The notes under the pieces are model-generated. The model was not told the origin of the DNA. It did no database searches and worked only from the letters and a program-made list of their open reading frames with translations. From NCBI GenBank assembly GCA_026709365.1, contig JAPOTD010000023.1, positions 1-38,388 on the forward strand: DNA of 38,388 bases, read 5' to 3'. Of the stretch, positions 7,939 to 16,198 are shown one piece after another. Every line of letters begins with the position of its first letter. Positions within the stretch are counted from its first letter, which is position 1. This DNA is from Gammaproteobacteria bacterium (GTDB taxonomy: Bacteria; Pseudomonadota; Gammaproteobacteria; Pseudomonadales; Azotimanducaceae). The position numbers and the translations under genes were made by a program.

Positions 7939-9024
7939 TTGGTTCTGCCCACCGACTGGAAGGATCAGCTTGATCGCTTGAATCGTGTGTTGAGCGTCCA
8001 CGGCACGACTGCGCTTGAAGGCAACCCATTGTCGGAGGCGGAGGTGGAGGAGCAGTTCGACCAGATGGCCGAGGACCGCGAGCCCCCGGCCAACCTGTCC
8101 AAGGAGCAGATTCAGATCCGGAATGCCGGGGTCGCCCAAGATTGGGTTAGGAAACGGTTTGCGCCCAGCGCTGATCCGATTCGGCTTAGCGATGTCATGC
8201 ACTTGCACAAACTCGTCACCGAGAAGTCCGACGAGGTCAAAAACGTTCCGGGCGACCTGCGGCATCATCCGGTGGTTGTGGGCACGGAGGCGCTTGGCGG
8301 AGTGCATCGGGGCGCTCCGTCCCAAGAATTGCCCGCACTTATGGCGGAGTTCGTGAATTTTGTGAATTCCCGCACGGTCAAGGAGAAGTGGCATCCAGTG
8401 ATTCGTGCTCTGCTCGCCCACTTCTTTCTTGTGACCATCCACCCGTTTGGCGACGGCAACGGCCGAGTTTCACGGTTGGTGGAGGCGGGGCTTCTGTATG
8501 AAGGGGGCTACAACGTGCTCGGTTTTTACGGCCTGTCCAACTACTTCTATCGAAACGCCGACGAATACAAGCGCCTGCTGCAGAAAAGTCGGCGGACTCA
8601 GCCCTTTGACCTGACGGCGTTCGTGGGTTTTGGCCTCAAGGGCTTTGCCGAGGATTTGCGCGGCATCAACAACTTCATCAAAACGAAGCTCAATCGCTTG
8701 GTTTATCGGGCCATGCTGCTGCGGGCGTTCAACCGTCGCGAAGGCAAACGGCGGCGGATCATCAACCAGCGGGAGTACAACCTGCTGGAGTTTCTGCTGG
8801 AGGCCACGGAGCCGAAGGATCCGTTTTCCGCCGAGCCGTCGCGACACCTGAATTACTTTGAATTGCGGCAGGCCGCGTACGTCAAGGCTGCTTACCGCGA
8901 CGTGTCAGAGCGCACGTTTCACCGCGAGCTGTCCCGGTTGGGCGAACGAGGATTCATCAAGTTTCAGGCCGTGGATCAGGAACTCATGGTCGCGTTGGAT
9001 TTTGAGGCAATTGGCAAGTATTGA
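7939..9024 (+). CDS. Fic-domain protein (probable AMPylase), class II autoinhibited
   Basis: The catalytic loop HPFGDGNGRVSR (residues 168-179) is the complete Fic signature HPFxxGNGRxxR, so transfer of AMP or another nucleotide moiety to a target hydroxyl is expected. The N-terminal motif TTALEG (residues 23-28) matches the inhibitory (S/T)xxxE(G/N) helix of class II Fic proteins. The C-terminal ~100 residues look like a winged helix (SERTFHRELSRLGERGFI). The listed start is TTG 7939, with AAGGAGG 11 bases before it. However, coding-like sequence runs further back: a frame from ATG 7877 would read into this one if a single T were restored in the TTTT run at 7908-7911. The native N-terminus may therefore be frameshifted. 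No antitoxin gene is adjacent. Confidence 0.88.
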   Translation: MVLPTDWKDQLDRLNRVLSVHGTTALEGNPLSEAEVEEQFDQMAEDREPPANLSKEQIQIRNAGVAQDWVRKRFAPSADPIRLSDVMHLHKLVTEKSDEVKNVPGDLRHHPVVVGTEALGGVHRGAPSQELPALMAEFVNFVNSRTVKEKWHPVIRALLAHFFLVTIHPFGDGNGRVSRLVEAGLLYEGGYNVLGFYGLSNYFYRNADEYKRLLQKSRRTQPFDLTAFVGFGLKGFAEDLRGINNFIKTKLNRLVYRAMLLRAFNRREGKRRRIINQREYNLLEFLLEATEPKDPFSAEPSRHLNYFELRQAAYVKAAYRDVSERTFHRELSRLGERGFIKFQAVDQELMVALDFEAIGKY

Positions 9025-9118
9025 GCCATGGAGTGCGACCGCTTCGCCCGGTGAGGAAGCGGGTTCCCTCATGCAGTGCCAGCCGACTTTCGGCCATCAG
9101 TCCCGCAGTTGATTCCCA

Positions 9119-9297
9119 ATGCTGCTGACCTTCATCCTCACTGCCGTGTTCGCCACGGCAGTGCTCTCCGGCGCGCTGGGCATGGCCGGGGGCATGATCC
9201 TAACGACGAGCGCTTCCGCACGGTCAGCGGACGGGTGATCCTCGTCATTGCGGCAGTCTGCGTGGCACGGGGCGCGTATGAGTTAGTGGCGGCTTAG
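9119..9297 (+). pseudogene. TauE/SafE-type permease remnant (internal deletion)
   Basis: ATG 9119 opens with a hydrophobic N-terminus containing GALGMAGGMIL, the glycine-rich first-helix hallmark of TauE/SafE sulfite/anion permeases. Within 30 codons the frame breaks and ends at a TGA near 9237. In another frame the sequence continues as RFRTVSGRVILVIAAVCVAR and ends at a TAG (9295-9297), which resembles the last membrane helix of the same family. About 200 residues between the two ends are missing. It reads as a gene that lost its middle by deletion and then decayed. It is not expected to be functional. Confidence 0.6.
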
Positions 9298-9352
9298 GCG
9301 ACTGCGGCAAGTATGCTTCCGTCTCTTCAGGGATGTCGAAGCGCTCCGCCGC

Positions 9353-9624
9353 TTACACGAATACGCGCCAAGCGATGGCGACGACAAATGCCAAGGTGAA
9401 TGCAACCATCCATTGGAGCAGGCGGAATTGACCGTCGCTAGCTGTCTTGTTCTGGTCGATCTTTGCTTGCAGCGCGGCAATGTCCGCCTTTGTCGCTAGC
9501 TGATCGACCAGCTCCGATCCGATGGCATCAGCCATCGCTTCCGCTTGGTCAGGCGGCACACCGACATCTTTGAGCTTGCGAGCGTACCGCAGAATGTCAA
9601 TCGCTGCTGTGGCCGTAAGGCCAT
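9353..9624 (-). pseudogene. DUF1640-like coiled-coil membrane protein, 5' frameshift
   Basis: The body reads IDILRYARKLKDVGVPPDQ, AEAMADAI, then ATKADIAALQAKI (coiled coil), ending in one membrane helix (MVAFTLAFVVAIAWRVFV). This is the layout of the DUF1640/CCDC90-like small bacterial proteins, usually about 85-130 aa. The expected ATG (9622-9624) is followed by ALRPQQ in its own frame. The body is one base out of register; one added base near 9615 would give MALTATAAIDILRY. The only start inside the body frame is a GTG at 9559, which would remove the conserved N-terminus. It is either a recent pseudogene or a sequencing indel. Confidence 0.55.
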
Positions 9625-9691
9625 GCTATCGTGAATCGTTGACGGCAAAGAGGTGCGATGCAATATCCCGGGCTCCTGACCCGTCCCGCCT

Positions 9692-10606
9692 CTACCCCCC
9701 GCTTTGCAACGCCTCGGCGTGCAGCACCGCGCAGCGGCCCAACGCAGCCAAGTCGTAACCGCCTTCCAAGGCGGAAACCACTCGTCCGCCAGCATGGGCT
9801 TCGGCCAGGTCCACGATGAACTCGGTGATCCAGCGGAAGTCCTCGTCCTCAAGCAGCAAGCCGCCCAAGCGATCGTCTCGGTGGGCGTCGAAGCCTGCCG
9901 ACACCAGGATCAGGTCCGGGCGGTGGGCGTTGACGGCGTCTGCCCAACCCCGCTCTATTGCGCGGCGAAACGCTGCGCCGTCCGTGCCCGCGGGCAACGG
10001 CGTGTTGACGATGTTGGGCGCATCGACATCCGTGTGTCGGTAGGGATAGAAGGGATGCTGGAAGCTGGAGCAGACCAGCACGTCGGGACGGTCCTTGAAG
10101 GCGTCAACGGTGCCGTTGCCGTGATGCACGTCAAAGTCGAGGATGGCCACCCGGTCCACCTGCTTGAGCGCTTGGGCCGCGCCCAGCGCGATGCTGTTGT
10201 AGTAGCAAAACCCCATCGCCGCGCCGACCTCGGCGTGATGGCCGGGCGGGCGGACGGCGCAGAAGGCCCTGTTGTCGAAGCCGTCGAGCACGGCCTGCAC
10301 CGCGTCCGTCACCGCGCCGGCGGCCAAGGCCGCGGCGCATAAGGTGTCTGGATTCATGGCCGTGTCCGGATCCAACCGCACCAAGCCGGATGCTGGGCTG
10401 GCCGCATCAAGTTGCGCCAAGTAGGCCGGGTCATGGACCGCCGCCAAGCCTTCCGTCTCAATGGGCCGGGCGACGCGGCATTCGAAGCGGTCCATGAGGC
10501 CGCAAGCCGACAGGCTCTGGTTGACGGCCCGCAGCCGGTCCGGGCGCTCCGGATGGCCCCGCTGCGCCTCATGGCGCAGGCAGCCGTCATGGGTGTAGAA
10601 GAGCAT
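9692..10606 (-). CDS. HDAC-fold deacetylase (AcuC/acetylpolyamine amidohydrolase family)
   Basis: A 304-aa zinc-dependent deacetylase. The family's motifs are intact: YTHDGCLRHE and HPERPDRL near the N-terminus, RPPGHHA with the paired His charge relay (near 122), DFDVHHGNGT with the Asp-x-His zinc ligands (near 158), SAGFDAH with the third zinc Asp (near 245), and LEGGYD at the C-terminus. Bacterial members remove acetyl groups from polyamines or from protein lysines such as acetyl-CoA synthetase; which applies here is not readable. The gene starts 20 bp after the stop of the giant carboxylase on the same strand, so the two are probably co-transcribed, possibly linking acyl-CoA status to deacetylation. 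Confidence 0.92.
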   Translation of the reverse strand: MLFYTHDGCLRHEAQRGHPERPDRLRAVNQSLSACGLMDRFECRVARPIETEGLAAVHDPAYLAQLDAASPASGLVRLDPDTAMNPDTLCAAALAAGAVTDAVQAVLDGFDNRAFCAVRPPGHHAEVGAAMGFCYYNSIALGAAQALKQVDRVAILDFDVHHGNGTVDAFKDRPDVLVCSSFQHPFYPYRHTDVDAPNIVNTPLPAGTDGAAFRRAIERGWADAVNAHRPDLILVSAGFDAHRDDRLGGLLLEDEDFRWITEFIVDLAEAHAGGRVVSALEGGYDLAALGRCAVLHAEALQSGG

Positions 10607-10626
10607 GCGAACCGGGTGCTGGGGTT

Positions 10627-13600
10627 TCAGGCGGCCTTGATGGGGCGGACCACGAACAGCAGGTCGCCCGCATTCACCTGCTGCCCGTTGCCCATGTTGA
10701 TGCGCGTGACTTCAAATTGCAGGGCCGGATCATAAAGGCTGGCTTCGCCGTTGAAGTCCTTGAGCGCCAAGGGGGTGAATATCTTCATCGCCTCAAGCTG
10801 GCAAAGCGTGGCATCGACCGCAATCCGGTCGCCGACGGAGACGAATTCCGGTTCCGACGGCGACGGGCTGGTGTAGAAGATCGCCGCCGCCGGGGAGAGC
10901 ACCTTCAGTTCGTCGCTGCCGTCAATGCCGATGCTCTCCAGATTGAAGGCTGAGGCGGAATCGCCTGCCCCCGCCTCGATCTCCTCGATCAATCCTTCAA
11001 CATCAGTGCGGCGCAGGAAGTCCGGCAAAAAGCCGGTGTCGTAGTCGCCGTTGCGGAACACCTCATCGGCGAGCACCCGCTTGAGCAGCGGAATGTTCGT
11101 GCAGATGCCGGTGATGCGAACTTGGCCGAGATAGTCCGCCAGCCGCTCGATGGCGGCTCCACGGTCCTTCGCATGCACGATGACCTGGGCGATCATGCTG
11201 TCATAGTAGGGTGAGATGAACTTGCCGGGCGCGGCGATAGTGATGACGTCCACGTCCTTTTCAACGGGAAAGCAGGCTTCCTCAATGGTGCCCGGGTGGG
11301 GGCGGAACGACGGCGCCCCCTCGCCGTCAGACTGCACCCGTTCGGCATTGACGCGCGCCTCAATGGCGTATCCCTCGAACTTCGGCTCAAGCTCGGCAAT
11401 GGACTCGCCGGCGGCGATGCGGAACTGCTCGCCAACGATGTCGATGCCGGACACCCATTCGGTGACCGGGTGCTCCACCTGCAAGCGGGTGTTCATCTCC
11501 ATGAAGTACACCGCCCCTGCGGTGAGGTCGAAGATGAACTCCACGGTGCCCGCCCCGACGTAGCCCACCTCGTCCGCAATGGCCCCGGAATAGGTCAGCA
11601 CGTCACGGCGCAGATCCTCAGGCAGCATGGTGGATCCGGACTCCTCGAACACCTTCTGCTTGTCCCGCTGCACACTGCAATCCCGCAAGCCCAGCACCAA
11701 GGTGTTGCCCAGGGTGTCGCGCAGCAGCTGCACCTCGATGTGCCGCAGCGACGTGACGCACTTCTCCAGATAGACGTCGCCGTTGCCGAAGGCGCTTTGC
11801 GCCTCGGCGGTGACCCGATGGAAGAGCTCGAAGAACTCCGCGCTGCTCTCCACCACCTGAATGCCCTTGCCGCCGCCCCCGTGAACGGCCTTGATGAGCA
11901 CCGGATAGCCGATTTCCTCGGCCACTTCGGCGGCCCGTTCGGCGTCGGTCAAAATGCCGTGGCTGCCCGGAACTACCGGCACCCCCAAGCGCAGCGCGGT
12001 GTTGATGGCGTTGGACTTGTTGCCCATGGTCTCCATGCTGGAGACGGGCGGTCCGATGAAGTTCAGGCCGCGGCTGCGGGTCAGCTCCGCGAACTGGGCG
12101 CTTTCGGACAGGAAGCCGATGCCCGGATGCAGCGCGTCCGCCCGCTCCTGCTCGGCGATGCTGAGCACGCTGCGGGCGTTCAGGTAGCTCTCGTCCGGGG
12201 TGTTGCCGCCGATGCAGACCAGCGTGTCCCGCTCGCTGAGTTGGTCAGCGACCGCCGACTCCATGTCCGGGTCCGATTGCACCAGCACCACTGCCAAGCC
12301 ATGGCGTTGCGCCACCCGTGCCAGCTTCGCCGCAGTGCAGCCGCGGGCGTGAATCAGCAGCCGCTTGATGGGCCGGATGAGGTCGGCGTCGGTGTAGCGG
12401 GGCGGCGCGGCGACTTCCGGCGCCTCCCGGTCGAGCACCCCGGAGAGCACCCGCCGAATCACGGCGTCAACCGACTCCTTCGGCAACGGAATGTCCGGGT
12501 CGATTCGGCGCAGGTCCTTGTCGAGCCCGAGCAGGAAGGGGTGTTCCACCAAGCCCTGCATGGAATCCGCATTGGTTGACAAATAGTTGGCGAGAATCGA
12601 ATTCAACGGCAGATTGCTCGGCACCACGATCTGCCCCGCGAAGGGAATGCTGGCCCCGGAAAAGTAGTAGGTCTGCGCCAAGGGGTGGGTGACGAAGCTG
12701 GCTTGGGCGCCGCCGGTGCAGTCACCATAGCCGAACACGATGACCGGCAGGCCGTGGTCGCGCACGAAGCGGGTGATGCGGTCGTTGACGGCGGCCATGG
12801 AGAACAGCGCTCCCGCCCCTTCCTTGGTCTGCATGCCGCCCGACGAGATGAAGCAGATCACCGGCAGGTTCCGGGTCGCGCAGAGCACCAGCAGCTTGCA
12901 GAACTTCTCGGCGCTGGCCATGTCGAACGACCCGGCCTGGAAGGCGACATTGGACAGCACCAGTCCGCAGCGGATCTCCTCCTCCCCCGCCTTGAAGCGG
13001 GCCGTGCCGGTGACCACGCCGCAGGGCGGTAGGTCTTGGTTCAATGCCGCCTCAATGGAGTGGCGGAACCCTGGGAAGGCGCAGGGATCCGAACTGATGA
13101 GATCCCCGAAGCGTTCGCGCCAGCCGGCGAAGAAGGCGTCAATGATGTCCTGGTGGGTGAAGCGGTGCGCGGCCTTGGCGCGGCGCAGCACGTTCTGCAT
13201 CTGCAGATCCCGGTAGGCCATGTTGAGGCGGTACCAGAAGTCCTTGCGCCGGCCAATGCTCTTGGGTGCGATGCGGCCGTTGTAGGCCTTGCCGGTGCGC
13301 TCGGAGTACACATAGGACTCCAGCAGGTGCTCGAACAGGTAGGTCACCACCACGAACAGCGCATCGGCCAGGTCGGGAAAGCGGGCGCGCTTCCACTCCT
13401 CAACGGCGCGGAAGAAGGACGGGCTCTTCATTTTGGGCAAATCGAGCACCCTCAAGTACCAATCCAGCACTTGCGCCCGCAGCCGATTGGAGATGCCAGC
13501 TGGGGCTTCCTCAGACGCATCGAGGGTCAAGGCCCCGGCCGCCAGCGAGGACTCGAGCAGCTGCCCGACGGTGCTGCGGGACAGCGAGTGCGCCGACTGC

Positions 13601-15549
13601 GCCTCTTCGGCGATGCCGTCGAGATGGGTCACGATGTGGTCGTAGGCCATGTCGAACAGCAGCAGGTTCTCGCATTCCTTCAGGAACTCATGGCGCAGAT
13701 CATCGGCGACCAGCACGTCGAGCAGGGTCAGCTCGCTGAGCTGCACCGGCGAGGCGGTCGATTCCGCCCGGTCGATGAACTCGCCGTAGCGCTTCTCCAG
13801 AGCCTCGCGGTTGGCGCGGATGCACGGCTGCCCGCCGCGCCCCGGGAGATCCCCGCCGTCGCCCAACACGCCGCCGGTCAGCATCAAGTTGAGTTCGGCG
13901 GTCAGCTGGGCGCACAGGTAGGTTTTGGACTTGTTGACCGTGCCCCCGACCCGCAGCAGCTTCTTGCCTTCGTGGCTGAAGTGCTCATGGGCGGTGCTGA
14001 GGAACTCCCGGTCCCGTCGAATCGCCCGGATCAGCCCGACCGGATTGCGCACCTCGGCGACGCGCAGAATGTAGCGCGTGTCCTCGTGATCGACGAGCAG
14101 CTCGCGAAGCCCCCGCAGGTTGCCTGCCGCCTCGCCTTTCCAGCGATTGTAGAGGTAGGCGCCGACCGCTGAGATCAGGCTGGCGCGGGCGCGTTGGTAA
14201 TTGCGCCTGGGCTCGCCAAGGAACATGGTCGCCAAGCGGCCCCGTTCATCCTGCAGCGCCTGCTTCTTCTCGTTGTAGTTGCGCCATGCCTTGGACAGGC
14301 CATCGTCATAGACCACTTTGTCCGGATCCTGCATCCACTTCAGGAAGGTGCGGCGCCGTTCCCGGTCGGCGCGCTGGGCGAGTTCGCCCTTGGGCAGGTC
14401 GCGATCCGCCAGCCGTCCGTATTGGTGGGTGCTGGTGGCCTTGATGCGCTGGCGCACCTTCAGGTAGCGCAGGTAGCGGAAGGCGATGCCGAAGACGTTC
14501 TGGTACTCGGTGGGGTTCTTGGTCAGGGTGAGCGCGGCGCTGTCCAGCATCTTGCGCAGTTGCGGCGAGGGGTTGAGGTAGCGCTCCAGGCTTTGCTGAT
14601 AGTGGTCAATGATGTACGGATTCTGGGCAACGAACTGCTTGGCGCGCTCCTCCACCGACTTAAGGCCGGCAACGATGGCCGACCGCAGGTTGGGCAACTT
14701 GGCCGGCTCCGACGGCGCGTAGTCAATCACGCCATCAATGTTGCCCTGCATGAACAGCTCGAAGGGCGACAGTCCGACGTACTTGGCGCACTCCTGCCAG
14801 GACAGGTCCAAGCGCCGGGCGATGTTGGCCAGCGACGGCGGCTGAATGGTGCTGAACACCCCGTCGGCGACCGACAGAATCATGTTGCTGGCGGCCAAGG
14901 GAATGGCGCCGCCGGAGTAGCCGAGGCCGTAGATGACGCCGACATTGGGCACATCGACGTTGCTCGCCTCGGTGATGAGCCGGGAGATGCTGTGCGCCTG
15001 GTTGTTGCGGTTGGCCTCCTCCCGGGCGTCGGCGCCGGGCGTGTCCATGAAGGTGACGATGGGCAGGTTCTGCTTGGCCGAATCCTCCAGGAAACGCGCC
15101 GCGTCGAGATGATGCGCAGGCCCCCAAGCGCCGTTCTCCACCGACCGGTCCTGGGCGATGAAGCCGATCTGCCGCGCATCGCCGTCAAAGTCCATCTCCA
15201 GCGTGGCAGCGTAGAAGGGCCCCTTCGACACCTCGCTTTGCACCTTGCCAAGCTGACGGATCACCTCCGGCGCCGGGGTGCGGCTCTTGTCCTCGGCCGG
15301 GGCCACCACGGCCTCGATGTAGGAATCGATGTCCAAGCTCTGCAACCGCCGGGCGCGGCGGGCGATGGCGGCGCGACGCAGCAGGCCCGGCAGGGCGTCT
15401 TCGCGGTCAATGCTCGGAAATAAGGAAAACTCCTGCGCCAAGCGCTCGGCGATCAAGTAGAGCCGGTCGCCTTCGGCGGCTTGTTTTTGCGTTCGGGATG
15501 GCACGTGGGCTGGTACGCAGGCTTGGGACGCAGGTAGTAGAATCGGCAC
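10627..15549 (-). CDS. Giant single-chain biotin-dependent acyl-CoA carboxylase (CT-alpha, CT-beta, BC, BCCP)
   Basis: A 1640-aa protein holding all carboxylase activities. Residues ~100-330 resemble AccA (MDTPGADAREEAN at 168, GLGYSGGAIPL near 207, FSTIQPPSLANI). Residues ~330-830 are a long, mostly helical region I do not recognise. Residues ~840-1000 resemble AccD (SNVAFQAGSFDMASAEKF, CFISSGGMQTKEG near 901). Biotin carboxylase follows from ~1060, with the ATP-grasp glycine loop HGGGGKG near 1223 and the signature EMNTRLQVEHPVTE near 1350. A biotinyl domain ends the chain, with the target lysine at about 1589 in LEAMKI. In eukaryotic ACC the order is BC, BCCP, CT with the AccD-like half first; here the AccA-like half is first and BC-BCCP last. 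Substrate (acetyl-, propionyl- or longer acyl-CoA) is unknown. Start GTG 15549 is uncertain; GTG 15504 is an alternative. It lies upstream of the HDAC-like gene. Confidence 0.88.
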   Translation of the reverse strand: MPILLPASQACVPAHVPSRTQKQAAEGDRLYLIAERLAQEFSLFPSIDREDALPGLLRRAAIARRARRLQSLDIDSYIEAVVAPAEDKSRTPAPEVIRQLGKVQSEVSKGPFYAATLEMDFDGDARQIGFIAQDRSVENGAWGPAHHLDAARFLEDSAKQNLPIVTFMDTPGADAREEANRNNQAHSISRLITEASNVDVPNVGVIYGLGYSGGAIPLAASNMILSVADGVFSTIQPPSLANIARRLDLSWQECAKYVGLSPFELFMQGNIDGVIDYAPSEPAKLPNLRSAIVAGLKSVEERAKQFVAQNPYIIDHYQQSLERYLNPSPQLRKMLDSAALTLTKNPTEYQNVFGIAFRYLRYLKVRQRIKATSTHQYGRLADRDLPKGELAQRADRERRRTFLKWMQDPDKVVYDDGLSKAWRNYNEKKQALQDERGRLATMFLGEPRRNYQRARASLISAVGAYLYNRWKGEAAGNLRGLRELLVDHEDTRYILRVAEVRNPVGLIRAIRRDREFLSTAHEHFSHEGKKLLRVGGTVNKSKTYLCAQLTAELNLMLTGGVLGDGGDLPGRGGQPCIRANREALEKRYGEFIDRAESTASPVQLSELTLLDVLVADDLRHEFLKECENLLLFDMAYDHIVTHLDGIAEEAQSAHSLSRSTVGQLLESSLAAGALTLDASEEAPAGISNRLRAQVLDWYLRVLDLPKMKSPSFFRAVEEWKRARFPDLADALFVVVTYLFEHLLESYVYSERTGKAYNGRIAPKSIGRRKDFWYRLNMAYRDLQMQNVLRRAKAAHRFTHQDIIDAFFAGWRERFGDLISSDPCAFPGFRHSIEAALNQDLPPCGVVTGTARFKAGEEEIRCGLVLSNVAFQAGSFDMASAEKFCKLLVLCATRNLPVICFISSGGMQTKEGAGALFSMAAVNDRITRFVRDHGLPVIVFGYGDCTGGAQASFVTHPLAQTYYFSGASIPFAGQIVVPSNLPLNSILANYLSTNADSMQGLVEHPFLLGLDKDLRRIDPDIPLPKESVDAVIRRVLSGVLDREAPEVAAPPRYTDADLIRPIKRLLIHARGCTAAKLARVAQRHGLAVVLVQSDPDMESAVADQLSERDTLVCIGGNTPDESYLNARSVLSIAEQERADALHPGIGFLSESAQFAELTRSRGLNFIGPPVSSMETMGNKSNAINTALRLGVPVVPGSHGILTDAERAAEVAEEIGYPVLIKAVHGGGGKGIQVVESSAEFFELFHRVTAEAQSAFGNGDVYLEKCVTSLRHIEVQLLRDTLGNTLVLGLRDCSVQRDKQKVFEESGSTMLPEDLRRDVLTYSGAIADEVGYVGAGTVEFIFDLTAGAVYFMEMNTRLQVEHPVTEWVSGIDIVGEQFRIAAGESIAELEPKFEGYAIEARVNAERVQSDGEGAPSFRPHPGTIEEACFPVEKDVDVITIAAPGKFISPYYDSMIAQVIVHAKDRGAAIERLADYLGQVRITGICTNIPLLKRVLADEVFRNGDYDTGFLPDFLRRTDVEGLIEEIEAGAGDSASAFNLESIGIDGSDELKVLSPAAAIFYTSPSPSEPEFVSVGDRIAVDATLCQLEAMKIFTPLALKDFNGEASLYDPALQFEVTRINMGNGQQVNAGDLLFVVRPIKAA

Positions 15550-15551
15550 TT

Positions 15552-15580
15552 ACTCTAGCCAGTAAACAAAGTCATGGCAA
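15552..15580 (-). promoter_or_regulatory. Candidate promoter of the carboxylase gene
   Basis: On the minus strand TTGCCA (15580-15575) stands 17 bases before TAGAGT (15557-15552), five and four matches to the consensus. Transcription would begin near 15545, just inside the open frame. The GTG at 15549 would then not be transcribed, and translation would start at GTG 15504 or later. Confidence 0.35.
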
Positions 15581-15672
15581 CGATGAGCAATGCGCCTGCC
15601 AACGGCCATCCCGGCCGCCGCGAAGCCTCGGTGCGCCAGTCGGCGGTAAGCATTTCGGGGGCATCCGCATGA
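15574..15672 (+). CDS. Possible 32-aa leader peptide overlapping moaB
   Basis: ATG 15574 opens a 32-codon frame (starting MATMSNAPANGHPGR) whose TGA forms an ATGA overlap with the moaB start at 15669. This arrangement usually means translational coupling. No ribosome site is obvious and the peptide matches nothing I know. It could instead be the original moaB N-terminus shifted out of frame, or chance. Confidence 0.25.
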   Translation: MATMSNAPANGHPGRREASVRQSAVSISGASA

Positions 15673-16169
15673 CCGCATTGAACTGCGCGGTGCTCACCAT
15701 ATCCGACACCCGCACCGCCGCGGATGACACTTCCGGCGACCTGTTGGCGGAACTGCTGACCAGGGCAGGTCACCAGCTGGTGGAGCGGACCATCGACCGG
15801 GACGACATCTACGCCATCCGCGCCACCGTCTCCCGCTGGATCGCGGACTCGGAAGTCCAAGTCATCCTCACCACCGGCGGCACCGGCTTCACCGGCCGCG
15901 ACAGCACCCCGGAGGCGCTCTCGGCCTTGTTCGACAAGACCATCGACGGGTTCGGCGAACTGTTCCGCCAGCTCTCCTTTGACGAGATCGGCTCCTCCAC
16001 CATTCAGTCCCGAGCCATCGGCGGCCTCGCCAACGCCACCCTCATCTTCGCACTGCCCGGCTCCGGCAACGCCGTGCGCACCGGCTGGGAGAGGATCATC
16101 AGCAAGCAACTCGACATCAACAACCGCCCTTGCAACTTCGCGGAACTCCAAGCCCGCTTCCGGGAGTGA
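15669..16169 (+). CDS. moaB: MoaB-type molybdopterin adenylyltransferase
   Basis: A 166-aa MoaB/MogA-family protein, which adenylylates molybdopterin before molybdenum insertion. It begins [16 protein letters not shown], the typical first strand. [18 protein letters not shown] is the molybdopterin-binding glycine motif, and LPGSGNAV stands in the C-terminal part. The open frame extends back to 15498, but that part is antisense to the carboxylase; ATG 15669 gives the normal family length. No other molybdenum-cofactor genes are in the window. The methylase of the R-M pair follows after 29 bases. Confidence 0.9.
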   Translation: MTALNCAVLTISDTRTAADDTSGDLLAELLTRAGHQLVERTIDRDDIYAIRATVSRWIADSEVQVILTTGGTGFTGRDSTPEALSALFDKTIDGFGELFRQLSFDEIGSSTIQSRAIGGLANATLIFALPGSGNAVRTGWERIISKQLDINNRPCNFAELQARFRE

Positions 16170-16198
16170 CGAAGGACGGAACAAGCGATTGCACGGAT

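Noticed and set aside
6570-9024. DUF4143 ATPase and Fic protein as a toxin-antitoxin pair
   Set aside because: They are divergent, 200 bp apart, and the ATPase resembles no known Fic antitoxin. The Fic protein carries its own inhibitory motif.
9039-9062. Possible terminator after the Fic gene (CCGCTTC / GAAGCGG, 10-base loop)
   Set aside because: Only 7 paired bases and no T-tract; too weak to call.
11296-12579. 427-codon open frame on the plus strand inside the carboxylase
   Set aside because: Antisense shadow of a GC-rich gene, with no recognisable domain and very biased composition. The same applies to 13036-14172 and 14194-15423.
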